Counted from the first letter of the stretch, positions 49,330 through 62,000 are shown. The stretch: DNA of 64,000 nucleotides from Eumeta japonica (GCA_005406025.1 BGZK01000280.1:372001-436000); one strand, 5' to 3'. Translations and numbers: made by a program. The notes: generated from the letters alone by a model not told the origin.

Positions 49330-50239
49330 CTGTGATACATAAATTCAGCTTATTAAAATGAAATAATTTATGTTTATTTTTTACATTATATGCTATTAAA
49401 TTGTTCGTAGTTATAAAAGCTATTTCTTTTCGCCTATTGGACTTCATAATTCGTCGTCATTTCTCTGAATGAACTTGTATTTCATTGATTGAAATTAAAA
49501 TCATGCGGAAACGTGTTGTTATAAATTGGTTTAAAAATATAAAATTTATTAACAGATTTATAAATTATTTGTAAAGATGGGTTATTATTATTTCTATGCT
49601 CGTCTAAATTGCCTTGTTGAAAGAAAATTATTTATAGGTTTTTTTCTTCAAGAAATTACACCCAATTTGAAGAAACCAATTTTAATATTTCATCCTAAAA
49701 ATTACTAATATACACATAACGGTTAGTTTACTTTATGAATGAGGTCGTCGTCGGCGAAAACAGTATCTAAATTCTTCTCATGAAAAAGAAAAAAAACTGT
49801 CACCAGATTTTACTCAAAATGATTATTCATAGCACATTATCCAAAATATGTCTTATTCATCTATGATATGTCTTTTATAAGAAAATAAATGACGTGTGCA
49901 CGTACGGCACTTTTTTATTATGTTTCACAAAATGACTCATTTATTTACGTATTTTTTATTATATAGGGGGGACATTCACATTTCTTGTGAGAGCTGAGAA
50001 TGTGGCCCCGGATAGTATTTGACATTAAATTTGCATTTGATAATCACATACTTATTTAAATTCTCGCTGAGAAAATTGAATATTTTCATAAAATTAGAAA
50101 AGCGATCCGGGAATTTTTAGGGCTAATTTGCAACGCCAACCTTTACCCAGATTTTTTTTCACTTTACATCGGTATCAAGCAAACCAATTTAATGTTTCGC
50201 TGAAGGCGAAATATCTTTATGTATGAGAAATAGTTGAAG
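49330..50239. other. AT-rich DNA
   Basis: Nothing recognised. Confidence 0.5.
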
Positions 50240-50525
50240 AGCTATTCAACCTCATTCCCGTCGCTGATTTCCATCACCATTCCACTCGGCGGAAACAACA
50301 TCAACACTGTCTTGATGGCTGGCGTTCTATCTACCACCATACGTTTCATTCTCAATTTTCTACAAAATACCGTGGGGCTCCGATATGATTTACCATCAGC
50401 GGTATTCCGACCGAACTTTAAGAAGGGGTGTTCAGGAAAAGAACGAGTTTTTATTTGAAAGGCCGGCAAAGCACATGTGACTCCTGTGGGGTTGCGGTTG
50501 TCCATGGGCTGCGGTGACCATCTAT
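50240..50525 (-). repeat. Lepidopteran dispersed repeat (TTGCCGGCCTTT type), longer copy
   Basis: The minus strand reads GCAGCCCATGGACAACCGCA, then CACATGTGCTTTGCCGGCC, then an open stretch that includes GGTCGGAATACCGCTGATGG. This is the longest of three copies of the repeat also seen at 31755 and 63570. The 87-codon frame here is a by-product of the repeat, not a cellular gene. Confidence 0.6.
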
Positions 50526-51049
50526 TTTCAAATTGCCCTCACGTTCGTTCTCCCCTTACAAATCGTATGAAAAGTCAATAAACCACAAAGTCAAATGAAC
50601 ATATTGTATCGGCTAATTTCACTCATGAAAAGGCCTGGATTTCGAATATGGCACAATAAATCACAACGAGTAAGTAGGTTGCGTCAGCTATGTTCAAACA
50701 CAATATTGATATGAATAATATTTTACAAGATTGAATTTTTAACAAAACTATCGCCTTCAAAGGTTAAAATATAGTATATGAAGTATTTTAACGACAATAA
50801 TCATCCAATATTAATTAGTTCATATAGTTGTCAAATACAGGAAAAAAGGGAAATATTCGTGTATATTCAATTATTTTTTCGATGAAATGTTTGTTTACCG
50901 TATTCACGTTCTCCTCTATCATCTCTCTCTAATTTATCAGGTACTAGTTATTAATATGGTTATTATTTCTGAAACTATCAAACCCACCAGAGAGTTATGA
51001 CAACGCGCGTTCATCATTACATACAGAAGGTACTTTATAAGGGATTGCT

Positions 51050-53404
51050 TTAGTACTCGCCCTTCTTTCCCTTCTTGGACTGCCACTTCCGCTGCGGCCG
51101 CAGGTACAAGGTCTTGGTCGCTGGCGACGTGAAATCACCCCCAAGGTCCACGTCGCGTTTCGGTGGCACGAGCAAAAATTTATCTTCAGCATCGAAATCT
51201 TGTTGCCTACAATAAAATAGTTACTGTTACATTATTTCTATTGACGAAAGCAAAATAAATATGTCGTATTAGAGCTGAGAGCGTGGTGCTCTTAAGCTCA
51301 AAAGTTTTATAAAGGTGCTTCAAATAGTCGAATGAATGCAGTGTCAGTATGAAAAGAATGCCTGAAATACAATTAATAAAATTTCGAGAAATAAATTGCA
51401 AAAATTTAGTTCCTACATAAGAAAAAGAGGTTACAATTGTCAATTTAACTTGATTACAAGATAGTTGATATATTTATTTACGCGCTTAATAAAGGTTAAG
51501 TGACAATTTTTGGACACAAATGTGAAAATGTAAACGACAGTGAAAATTTCTCCTATTTTTTTTAATAATTTTTTTGCAATTATTGATCGAATGATCGGTT
51601 ACTAACTATAACGCTCAGTATTCACGTAATTATTTTACTCGTCGAAGCATAAAGCACGCAACTCCTCGACGATTTGGAGAGGAAAATGAAAAAAATGTTA
51701 ATGTTATAATTAATACATATTTTTTTTATAATATTTCAAGTGTTAACACTGTTACACCTTCGAAAGTCTTTGTTATTCAAGAAAGACTTTTAATGAAGGG
51801 CCGTGTTACTGAATTTAAAATTAGTTTGAAACAATTTAGAAGTCAAATTGTGCTTGCCTTATTGTTTTCGATTTCGTTTTCTTAAAAGTTAAAATTTAAA
51901 TAGCTCTTTCAACACAAGTCAAAAATATACTTTCAAGAATTGTAATATTTCGAAATTTAGAACGTTATCACTATACGCAATAATTATGACAATCTATGTT
52001 GTTCGAACTTGTAGGCAAAATTGTTAGCCACTAATACATCTGGTTTAAGTGCAGCGCATTTGCAATATTTCGAAAAGAATCTGGGCTCTTGTCAAAAAAT
52101 TTAGAAATATTTCATTAAATAGAAAATAATAAATTAGAATAATTCAAGTATGTACAAAAAACGGTATAACACATTGAACATATATATAATATTTTAATAT
52201 AACTTATTTATAAAAAACGATGTTGAAAACCAAAACAAGACAAATACAAAAAATACGAAAAAAAATTGTAGTAAGATTTAATTACCTATTACTAAGCCTC
52301 AAAAAGAATTCTGATTTGTCATCTCCTTCTGGCGATGCCAGGAGTCGAAGGAGAATGATAGGAGGATCTTCATCTTCTCGAGATCTCTGAAGCTGTTCTT
52401 CAGACCGCCATAATTCGTTTTTCTGCTGGGATATAAATGTGCATATTAGTCACAGTCTTACAACTCAGGAGTAGGGTATAGTTAGAGAGCTATTAATTAG
52501 TAATCACAAATATGTCTTAAACAAAGTTGTCGAACGTAGATGCTGCACTTGTCTCTATATTAGAGTTACATACTTTTGAAAACCACTGACAGATGAACAT
52601 AATCACTACGGTAGTTACTACTACAGTAATTATATTCGTTTGATCTCAGCGACATGCTGTCGCGGCGTAGGTGTTGGCCAGTCTTCACTAAAAAATACAT
52701 TTGTTAAATATTTTTTTAAGTTATACTTCTTAGATGGTGATTCGATAGTGTTAATTAAACGAGGGTCAAGTGTAAAATTTCAAGGATGCGTCACGTTTAG
52801 GCATATTTCGTTACATGAGAGAGAAGAAAAATGTAGTTTAAAGGAAAGAAGAAATAAAACTATACACGGTACTGCGACGCCACTGGAGTGGATCAGAAGA
52901 GAACCACATATACACGACGATACAAAGTGATACAATACGATAATGCACGCATGCACTCGTTGTAAATGTACGAGTTAGACGTTATATAAGAATAGCTGAA
53001 ATACCACGCGTTGTGTAATTAATATTTATTTTTGTGCTTTGTGAATATTTAAGTTTTTTTACCTCAACGCCCTATAATTATTTGATTATATCTGTGAACA
53101 ATTATTGTGTAAGTATATTTACACTATTAAAATGTTGCCAATAACGGAGTATCAAAATTTAATAAGTTTCACTTCTACCACATGCACGGTGCTACATACA
53201 CGATTTATTATAACAACGTAACTTGCTAAAAGTTGTCACTTTACATACATGTGTTGAGTAAATAAATAAATAAGAGTCCAACAACTTCTTTGTTACCTGG
53301 TAAGGAAATCGGTATTCGTTAGAAGGAGCTTCGTCATAGAGCTGTGCAGCTACCAGAGCAGTCAGCAGCAGCACCCCGAGGCAATAACGCCCCACGGCCA
53401 TATT
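51050..53404 (-). CDS. Small secreted protein, possible peptide precursor (3 coding exons, 133 aa)
   Basis: Exons: 53404-53297 (ATG at 53401-53399), 52425-52286, 51206-51050 (TAA). The phases join (105+140+157 coding nt). Residues 1-19 form a signal peptide (MAVGRYCLGVLLLTALVAA) with a likely cut before Gln20. The mature part is acidic then basic, with no cysteine, so no disulfide fold. Dibasic sites: KR at 98-99 (PPKR|DVDLGG) and a Lys-rich end (SKKGKKGEY, 125-133), where GKK could serve as an amidation/cleavage signal. The second exon has a CAGCAG acceptor, so one Gln may be optional. An acceptor just before the ATG (CACTAG|AAT) means a 5' noncoding exon exists upstream. I do not recognise the family. 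It may be a neuropeptide-like precursor or another secreted protein; function is unknown. Confidence 0.62.
51207..52285 (-). other. Second intron of the secreted-protein gene
   Basis: AT-rich intron with donor GTAATT and acceptor TTATTGTAG. Nothing else recognised. Confidence 0.55.
52426..53296 (-). other. First coding intron of the secreted-protein gene
   Basis: AT-rich. A 96-codon plus-strand frame at 52640-52930 has no family I recognise and is treated as chance. Confidence 0.5.
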
Positions 53405-53849
53405 CTAGTGACAACAGACACCCGTTAAAGCTCACCTGTATGCATAATTTAACTGGAAAAACCTTATTCTGTGGTCAAATAATGATAGATATTAATATAC
53501 TTACGTATAAATTAGTGATATCTATAATTCAAATTATATATTTTCATCACATGAAAATAACAATAGAAGGTACAAATTAAAAAAAATCTTTAAAATTCAT
53601 AATGTAACAAGACGTAACATTCCATAAACAAATGCCATTATAAAATTATATATCGAACAAAAAGATAGAGATAATATAGTTATAGATCGGACTTTAGTAA
53701 TATTTGCATACAGGTAGATTTTGTGCTCGAGTTCGGATATAGGATTAATATAATTATATTTTATAAAAAATGTATAAACACTAGTAAAAAAGTTCGTTAT
53801 ATAATATGTTATTACTAATATCCATGGCCAATGAAGGATCAAGATTGGC

Positions 53850-53965
53850 ATCAAGACGACTATCGGAATAGCAGGACTGGGACCGGATCTGACAATGGAA
53901 TCAGAACCGACCGGCATCGATAACGGGACTGTCATCGCGATCACTATTGACAGCGAAAACGGCTA
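53850..53965. repeat. Degenerate hexanucleotide array next to the tandem trimer
   Basis: In-register words GGCATC, GATAAC, GGGACT, GTCATC, GCGATC, ACTATT, GACAGC and GAAAAC follow directly up to the first 302-bp unit. After the trimer, the motif CAGCGAAACGGGCGAGTG at about 54988-55005 looks like the other side of the same repeat type. Confidence 0.55.
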
Positions 53966-53967
53966 AA

Positions 53968-54883
53968 GGTCATAGCCCACTTACACGACTCTGCTCCCAC
54001 CCGGCAAAAAGAATATAATTGAAATATGGACTTTAAACATAGCTCTTTAGATCTATTTTACATTGTCATCATAAATTAGCAGACAGCTCGCTGTAAGCGA
54101 GCTTACCGTCGTCAGACTGCTAGGCAGCTGGCCGTCTGCTAGCTGTCGTCGCGTGTACTGCTGGGTGCCTGCTAGCTATCGACGCGTGGACTACGAGCAG
54201 TCGTCTTAGTTTAGGGCGGTGTTGGGTGGGAGCGGTGATGGAGCAGAGTAGTGTAAGTGGGCTATGACCTGTAAGGTCATAGCCCACTTACACGACTCTG
54301 CTCCCACCCGGCAAAAAGAATATAATTGAAATATGGACTTTAAACATAGCTCTTTAGATCTATTTTACATTGTCATCATAAATTAGCAGACAGCTCGCTG
54401 TAAGCGAGCTTACCGTCGTCAGACTGCTAGGCAGCTGGCCGTCTGCTAGCTGTCGTCGCGTGTACTGCTGGGTGCCTGCTAGCTATCGACGCGTGGACTA
54501 CGAGCAGTCGTCTTAGTTTAGGGCGGTGTTGGGTGGGAGCGGTGATGGAGCAGAGTCGTGTAAGTGGGCTATGACCTGTAAGGTCATAGCCCACTTATAC
54601 GACTCTGCTCCCACCCGGCAAAAAGAATATAATTGAAATATGGACTTTAAACATAGCTCTTTAGATCTATTTTACATTGTCATCATAAATTAGCAGACAG
54701 CTCGCTGAAAGCGAGCTTACCGTCGTCAGACTGCTAGGCAGCTGGCTGTCTGCTAGCTGTCGTCGCGTGTACTGCTGGGTGCCTGCTAGCTATCGACGCG
54801 TGGACTACGAGCAGTCGTCTTAGTTTAGGGCGGTGTTGGGTGGGAGCGGTGATGGAGCAGAGTCGTGTAAGTGGGCTATGACC
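53968..54883. repeat. Tandem trimer of a 302-bp unit with 30-bp inverted termini
   Basis: Units 53968-54269, 54275-54576 and 54582-54883 are each 302 bp, nearly identical, and separated by the same 5 bases, TGTAA. Each begins GGTCATAGCCCACTTACACG and ends in the inverse complement. The 30-bp inverted termini are perfect in unit 2 and have one mismatch in units 1 and 3. Inside is a hairpin (AGCTCGCTGTAAGCGAGCT) and GCTAGC-rich sequence. No open frame of note. The termini suggest a MITE-like DNA transposon; the head-to-tail array suggests later amplification. No target duplication was seen around the array (CTAAA left, TTAAT right). Confidence 0.9.
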
Positions 54884-56460
54884 TTAATATTGAAATTGAA
54901 GGATTTCATTTTAAGCATGCGCGAGTGAAACCACGGGCATATTTGAATCATTAAAAAAAGATTGCTGATTTTTAATTTACGTCCAGCGAAACGGGCGAGT
55001 GACAGCTAATTACTAATACAAATAAAAAAAATAATAATTCTAAAAGATTAAGGTGAACAAAATCATATTGTTGCGTTTGTATTTCATTAAAATTTCTATA
55101 AATGTAATAATTATAATAGAATTATAAAAAAAAAGTGTGCGTGCGTGTATGTCAGCTCCGACGCAGGACTGGAATTTATTCCTTGCGAACGATTATAAAA
55201 TAAATAGATTAGAGAATGAGAGTAAATGAATACATTTTTTATATTATCTAAGCATGCATGAAACATTTATTTATATTAATTATACAATTAATTCAAGTAC
55301 GCCTTTCACTTTTTGAGACGAAAAAACGAAACATACTTGAAGTGTTTATACAACTAATTAATATTTTACCACGACATTTGACAAACGAGCTAAGTATGTC
55401 CGTAGACGACTGAGAATACAGACTTTAACCATCATTTGTCATTTGTCGTCATTTTGCATACGGAAATTTCACGTTTGACAAAAATCCCACGTGACACTTT
55501 CCACATGGCCCGAGAGTCACCTACCTGAACGTAACGTAACGTAAAGCCAAGTTTGATTCTATTGATTTTACTCCCCATGATTTTTCATGCCCGGGCTTAT
55601 CTATGAAAAATTGATCCTTAAGGAGTAAACTCCTAAAATATAAGATTTATTGCCGTTCGTCTGTAAGTAATGGTTGTCTCTTCTTTGGAGATTTTGTCCG
55701 TCTACTGGAATATGGACTTATTATAATTTTCCTTTTTTGTCATTAATTACTACGCTATAACGTTTTAATTATTTTATTCTACTCTATCAAACATTTTCAC
55801 ATAAGCATTAACTTATTTGTTGCATAATTTTGATTAAAAATCATGTCAGTCTGCTTGACGTCCATCTATTCGTGCATTTACCCTACAATACCAAAATTTA
55901 AACCTCTTTTACATCAAATGACATAAGTCTACAATTCCACGAATTGAGTTTCAGAAGCCGCAAACCTGAAAATACATCAGACTTTTTGAAGACGTTATGA
56001 CGCAAACGAAAAACGCAACAAAGGGGCGCCCACACTTATAGATGGAAGAACAATGGCGTGTGTACGTGCGTCGTCACATCTGACCAACTATAACAATGAG
56101 AGATACAAATGCTAGTATGAAAAATAAATATATATTATGTTACTCACAGGTGGTACAGCTTCCTACGAATGAACGAATTTCTGTCTTGGGTGAATATTAC
56201 AAATATGCGGACGAAGTCGAGGGGAAATGTTACTAGTCTATTTAACTCTGGAATAGCGTCGCTTACTATTAATGGAAGAGTTCTTAGAATTAGTTGTGTA
56301 ATTCGCTTCAATAGACGCAGACGAATGTCGGTACAAATGCAAGTGTTTTTTATTCAAAAACCTCATTTGCACTTACATTCGACATATCACCAAAATTTCT
56401 ACACAATCGGATGTATGTACATACGGATAGGGAACGAACACACAGACATTCATTTTTAGG
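54884..56460. other. Noncoding DNA
   Basis: AT-rich. It contains a GTGCGTGCGTGTATGTCAGC patch near 55137-55160 that looks repeat-derived. The 96-codon frame at 56169-56459 was not recognised. Confidence 0.45.
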
Positions 56461-56685
56461 CAGTAGCGTAGCTAGTCTGGATGTCACCCGGGGTGGTTTT
56501 GAAGTGACACCCTAAAAATAAAAAATGTTAAGTTGAAGAAAAACTCTAATAATAAACAATGTATTATATTTCGTTGTGCATCTCTTGTGAATCAAAAGTT
56601 GCGGTCGGATGAACTCGGGTGTCACCCCTAAGTGGATGGCACCCGGTGCGGGCGTCCCCGCCGCTCTCCACTAGCTACGCCACTG
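56461..56685. mobile_element. MITE with CAGTRGCGTAGCTAG termini
   Basis: A 225-bp element begins CAGTAGCGTAGCTAG and ends CTAGCTACGCCACTG, 15-bp inverted ends with one mismatch. CAGTGGCGTAGC ends are common on insect nonautonomous DNA transposons. Flanks TTTTTAGG and TTTCTAAG are similar 8-mers, which could be a decayed 8-bp target duplication (hAT-like), but that is weak. No coding capacity. Confidence 0.7.
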
Positions 56686-56691
56686 TTTCTA

Positions 56692-56775
56692 AGGTTCCGC
56701 AGTTAACAAGAGAAAGGAATCCTTACAATTTCGCCACGTCCGTCCAGCCTTCCTTTGTCTGTCTGTCCGCGGCTT
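56692..56775 (+). repeat. Lepidopteran dispersed repeat fragment (GTTCCG type)
   Basis: GGTTCCGCAGTTAACAAGAG, then CACGTCCGTCCAGCC and TCTGTCTGTCCGCGGC. Related to the fragment at 15778. Confidence 0.45.
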
Positions 56776-57165
56776 AACTCAGAAGTTCTTAACTAGTAAA
56801 CTGTATTTTAGTATGGATATACATATTGATAACGACGATAAAACGGTAGGATACAATTAAAAAAAAAATACTTTTTTACAGTACCTTCCTGTGAAATGGG
56901 AATGAATTTTTTTTCGTCTATCCCATAGTATGTCGTTGGATAGCTCATCAAAAACGTCGCGGGTCCTTGAAAAACATTTTTCCACTTAAGGATCCGACTT
57001 TAAAGTTCTAATTTGTAAGAGAGACCCATCCCCGCGCTAGGTTGGTTATTCTTAGATATGTGAAAAATTTGCGACAGTAGCATATAAAATTAAGTTACAG
57101 GTAAAACTATCACAGCCAAGTAGGCTTTACAAGTTAACGAGTAATAGTCGACCAACTTATAGTAT

Positions 57166-57608
57166 TCAATTTACTTGGAGAAGCAAAAAGCAACATTTCC
57201 TACAATTTCCATTGAAAATTACTTCGATGACGTTGTTGGTTGTGTAAAATAAATCACTTCTTTTTGTAGAAACGTGAGCATATTGATCTATTTTATTAGA
57301 TTTTCTTATTTGACACATATTTTTTTTCTTATTAGGAGTAGTTTTTTTTTTACTATTACAAATCTCTCTTTTCTTTTTTTCCGGTTCTGATTCTTGTACA
57401 GTTTTTCGTATTGCCCATTCGCTTTCATTATTTATTCTTTTAGACGGTTTAATTTCTGAAAGATCGGCGCAGTATTTACGCCTAAGCCGGTTGTTTTCGG
57501 TGATCGCTGAAGCTTGAGCTTTTATACTCTTGAAGTCAACGTTTATGAGGTGCACCCCATGAAGATTGGTTATTCGTGAAAGCGCCACGTAAACTTGGCT
57601 ACAAGAGA
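57166..57608 (-). pseudogene. Helitron Rep/helicase C-terminal fragment
   Basis: The minus strand from 57608 reads SQVYVALSRITNLHGVHLIN, the C-terminal Pif1-like helicase signature of Helitron transposases, followed by KAQASAITENNRLRRKYC. Helitrons move by rolling-circle replication. Only the last part of the helicase is present. After about residue 60 the frame becomes Lys/Asn-rich and ends without a further domain. No Rep HUH motif is seen nearby, so this is a truncated relic. Confidence 0.8.
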
Positions 57609-60600
57609 ATAAGGGTTAGAATTATATTTTAACCAAATTTTTAGCGAAATTAATTAATATTTTAGTGTAAAATGTTTATTTGATTTGTGTAATGTTCGAG
57701 TAGAATAAAGTTAATCGTTCAACTATTTCTTCTTGTAAACTTGTAAGTATAAGTGTAAAAGCCAGTCTAGTCTTATCCAGAGTTTTCCTTTAATTTTATT
57801 TATATGCGCATTAAATGCAGAAGGGGAGGCATTCGCCCAGCAGTGGGAAGCAATAGGTTAAATTAAATTAGAAGATGTGTCCCACTACGCTTGATTTTTG
57901 CAATGACAGTCGATTTTTTTGTGTACCAATAGAGAAGGGGGCATTACCATATCTCTAATACAGCTGAGACAAGCTGAGGTTCTTCATCAGATGCTTCAGA
58001 CCTTCGATTTTTGACATCAAGTGAAGAGGCAAACAAAGTTGAATATTTTTTGTAAAGGCAGTATGTCGATCTTTAATAGTTGGATTGGGCTCTTGTGCTT
58101 TCAAAAAAGGGTCACCAGGTACTCCAGATCTTCGATTATCCTAGGTTTTATAGTTTTTCCTTTATATGGCCATTAAACCCTAACTCTGTACCAAATTTCA
58201 GCTCTCTGATTTTATGGGAAATACTAGTTCTATTTTGATGATCATGAGTGAGTGAGTGAGTGTCAAAAATGCGAAACTTTGCTTTCGCTTAACTTCGAAA
58301 CTAAATGACCTACAGAATTGAAATTTTGGATTTTAAGTATGTGATTATAGTTTACTGGATGACGAAAATTTTTGCGTTCTTATCTTATCCAGAGGTTCTC
58401 AAATAGGGGCCTGAAAATGCGGCGAAATGGTTCCAGTAAAGGATGGTACGGCAGTATTTGCTTCGAGCTCGACTTGGCGGGGGCACTGACGTGCCCCCCG
58501 ATAAAATACAAATTTATGAACCATGTAAAATAATGAAAATATAAAATCATAACATCCTTACCACCCGTCACATGTGCGCCCGTTTTAGACATCATTAGCC
58601 GTTAAACTGTGAACTTAATTAATAGGTTTATAATAGTAAATATAAGCCGGCTTCTAAGTTCGTATACTGTGAAGGGCAACTGCGGAACCTGACCCTGCGC
58701 TTGGTCTGACATGCACTTGGCTGGTTTTCAAGTCAGATTATTAAAATTAGCAAAGTTTCAGTAATTTTAAGTTAAGAAATGATACGTACAATAAAAAAAA
58801 ACAGCGAATCGAATGGTTATTGAGTTTCAGTATTTTTATTTAGTCAGAAAATATAAACTTTGCTTTGCCAGAAATCGATTTTTATCAATTGTTGTCATTT
58901 TGTTGCTAAACTAACGAGTTATAGATCCTCATCCACAGGTGATCAACGTGTCAGTTTAAAGTCACATGCCCTATGTCCCGGAGAAGGCGTTAAGCTGCCG
59001 GTCGTGGACACTATCATTACGTTGATGACGTTTGTTAACAGCCCTCGACATCGGGTCGGCGTGAAGAACTTGAAGTTCTAAAACGTTGTGGAAGGATATG
59101 CCCTCCGTAGTGAAGAGAGAAACTTCACCTAACAAAGACACTGAATGCCTATATTATAACACTCGTAATGGTGACTCGTTCGATAGCTTTCTCTAACATT
59201 ATTTTTGGTTTTTATTAATAATAATAATATATGTAATTAATAATAATAACATAAGAAATTCATGTATTTCACCCACAACTCTCGCATAGCTGACGAACTT
59301 CCCGTACACCGGCCGCCTCTCCGACACAAGGTTACCGTTAAATTAGTTTCAAACAAGCCGTTAACTGCGTGGAATTTCGTTTCACCTACATGCAAGCCAA
59401 TTTCATTTTAACGAGTATTAGGTAATTAATTGAAAATCTATTTTCGCGAGTCGATAAGCGTTAACGCACGAAGTTGTCAAATAACGTGAGTGTGCATTGT
59501 GTAAGTAATTACTGAAGTCGTTACGTAAATAACGATATTATATTCTGCAATATTTATGGCTAATAATAGCCCGCTGGCGACTTTGCCCGCGCGTTCATAA
59601 TACTAATTAAATATACTTTAGCATTCCGTCCTAGTCTTGTTTTCGAATTTGTTTTCGACACTGATCCTGATCCCGGTCCCGCTTTCGGTCCCGATTCGAG
59701 CCGCTCTTTATATTCCGAATCCAGTTTTGTTCCCTATTTTTGCGAGCCACCTGCAGCTCTAAAGTCTAACACAAAGGTATGAAGTAATACAAAGATAAAT
59801 AATGGAGTGCTAAGTTCTCTGTCTCTTATACGTCTTTTTATCTCTATCGATAGATAGACATGCTAGATAGTCATACATAATTACCGGAGGGTACTCCGTG
59901 CGCTGGACACGCTCACCAATACTATGGCCGGCCTCAGTTATGGAGTCGGTTTCTTTCGTGCTCATCATAATCATCATGCATGCTTCAGACGGTGTCGCGT
60001 GATCAGCACAAAATATCTTTTCGTTGAATTTTCATGAAATTGCACAAGGTAATCAAATCCATTGGTCAGTTTGGCCAGCAATTGCAATAGAGGCAAGAAG
60101 TGGAAAACTATTAAAAATAGCTCCATTCCAGGACTAAGTACGATGACGTAATTCGGTGTTGTTCCGAGTTAATGAGTGTCGGTATAATGGTATTCATGCT
60201 TATGAAAAGCTGCTAATAGTAATAAATATAACTTTATTATATTAATTTTACATAGTATTTCTGTTGAGTAATAAAATGTGTTTACACAGACGTCAAATAG
60301 TGAGGATTAATAATTGTTTGCCATTCAAAATCCATTAGATAAATGGTCGTACCATGTGTTTAACGCAAACAAAAAGGGTTAAAATATTTCGACTCTGCAA
60401 AAGGTAAACACGTTCCAAATCAGTGAGTTTCGAAATGAAGCTAGAAAACAATTACAATGTATAAACAAACCGCAGAAGTAATTACTTCTAGAATGATCAT
60501 TCTATCTGTACTATAAAACTGTGGGTTGTTTGTACATATTTTTTTTTACCAAATTTGGTAATAAATGTGTAATGAAAAATATATGTTATGATATAAGTGT

Positions 60601-60929
60601 AATATAAAAATTAATTTATTACATATTTGAACCACATTACACCATTTTGTACTAAATATTCATTTTATGACGTATTGAGTCTAATTCTAGCATTTTCAAC
60701 ATTTTTGTCTTATGCATCAACATTATATTTTAACTTAAGGACGGTTTGATCGATCTTGATGAAAATTGGTATATAGTAAAACACGTGATTGCACAAATAG
60801 TAGATTGCACCGTCAGGTAGCCTTAAAAAATCATTGTATTCGTAATTGTTTTTTAGCCGTATTAAAGTTTTTCTACATAATTGTGTGCATGTGCGTGTTC
60901 ATGTACTTTTGGCGTTAACAACTGAGCAA
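57609..60929. other. Noncoding DNA with repeats
   Basis: AT-rich, with GAGTGAGTGAGTGAGT at about 58244-58261, a degenerate hexamer array at 59640-59745 and GC-richer patches near 58480 and 59290. No gene recognised. Confidence 0.45.
59640..59745. repeat. Degenerate hexanucleotide array
   Basis: TGATCC, TGATCC, CGGTCC, CGCTTT, CGGTCC and CGATTC follow in register. Same class as the arrays at 10012, 45618 and 53850. Confidence 0.55.
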
Positions 60930-60939
60930 AAGTAAAAAA

Positions 60940-61500
60940 AAATCAATACGCCCTAAGTATACTCTCACGTCTTTAGCGAGTGTCAGTTTATACTAGACAC
61001 TGAAACGAACCGAAACGAAGCGAATTATAGAATTCTTGTAGATTTTATGTAATCCATAATTACAGAACTAGTTCCTGTAATTTTATTACAAATTTATGCT
61101 CAGTAGTTTCGTAGATAAGAGGGAAATGGTCAATTTTCATCTATTTTCTCAAATAACTTTTAAATTATTTATTTTAACACAATGAATATGTACATATATA
61201 TTGTATTAATATATATATGCTCGAAAACCTCATAATAAGCTCTCTTATTTGATATAGTGCATTTTGATACATCATAATACAGCTTATAAAAGTTTTTTTT
61301 TCAATTTTCCACTTCCCCCCTAAAGTGAGGTACATTTCTTAAATTTATTTGTTTACGTTACATGTCCATGTTTGGGCCACAGACATACATATGTGGTTCA
61401 AATGTCAACTTAAGTGGTCGAGTCGTTTTGGAGTAATTTGCTTGTGACACTCAGACAAACGAGTGATCCTATAAAAGTTAGGTTTTTCACTTGGAGTCAC
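60940..61500. repeat. Lepidopteran dispersed repeat, 3' type
   Basis: Ends with AGTGGTCGAGTCGTTTTGGA, GTGACACTCAGACAAACG and GAGTGATCCTATAA, the known 3' part of the GTTCCGTACC repeat class. The left boundary is uncertain. Confidence 0.4.
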
Positions 61501-61819
61501 AGAAACCCTAAGAATCTATTTCTCATTTGTTCATAATAAAGCACCGGGATAAGAATCAAGAACCTATAATGTGGGATTCACATCAATATATAAGGGAATA
61601 TGCCCACACCACGCGATCCATATTTTACAATTTTTACCCTCCCCCCGCGCCCATGGTGACCAACCTTAGTATATGCCGAGACCCCCCTCCGCCCTCTAAT
61701 TTTCACCTAGTAATAAATATGATTTAAATAATTTTTTGCTAACTGAATTAATATAAACAAGGAAAAAAAATTATGTAGAAGCATATTATAACAGGTACTT
61801 ACGTTTTACTGCAAATAGA

Positions 61820-62000
61820 ATCCTACTAATATTATAAACGCGAAAGTTTGTAAGAATGTATGGATGTATGTTTGTTACTCTTTCACGCAAAAACTACTTA
61901 ATGGATTTTGATGAAACTTTACAATAATAATAGCTTACACATCAAAATAACACATAGGCTATAATTTATAAAGATATAGTGTGAATTATCCAAAATATAA
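61820..62000 (+). repeat. Lepidopteran SINE-like dispersed repeat
   Basis: CTACTAATATTATAAACGCG, AAAGTTTGTAAGAATGTATG, then TTACTCTTTCACGCAAAAAC and GATTTTGATGAAACTTTACA. I recognise this as a very common lepidopteran interspersed repeat. Its class (SINE tail or another element end) was not settled. Confidence 0.65.

Noticed and set aside
50242..50505. 87-codon minus-strand frame that looks protein-like
   Set aside because: It coincides with a dispersed lepidopteran repeat present in three places in the window.
52640..52930. 96-codon plus-strand frame in the intron of the secreted-protein gene
   Set aside because: No family recognised, opposite strand to the gene, and no splice or promoter support.
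57166..57588. Treating the 140-codon frame as a cellular gene
   Set aside because: Its start matches the Helitron helicase C terminus, so it is transposon-derived.
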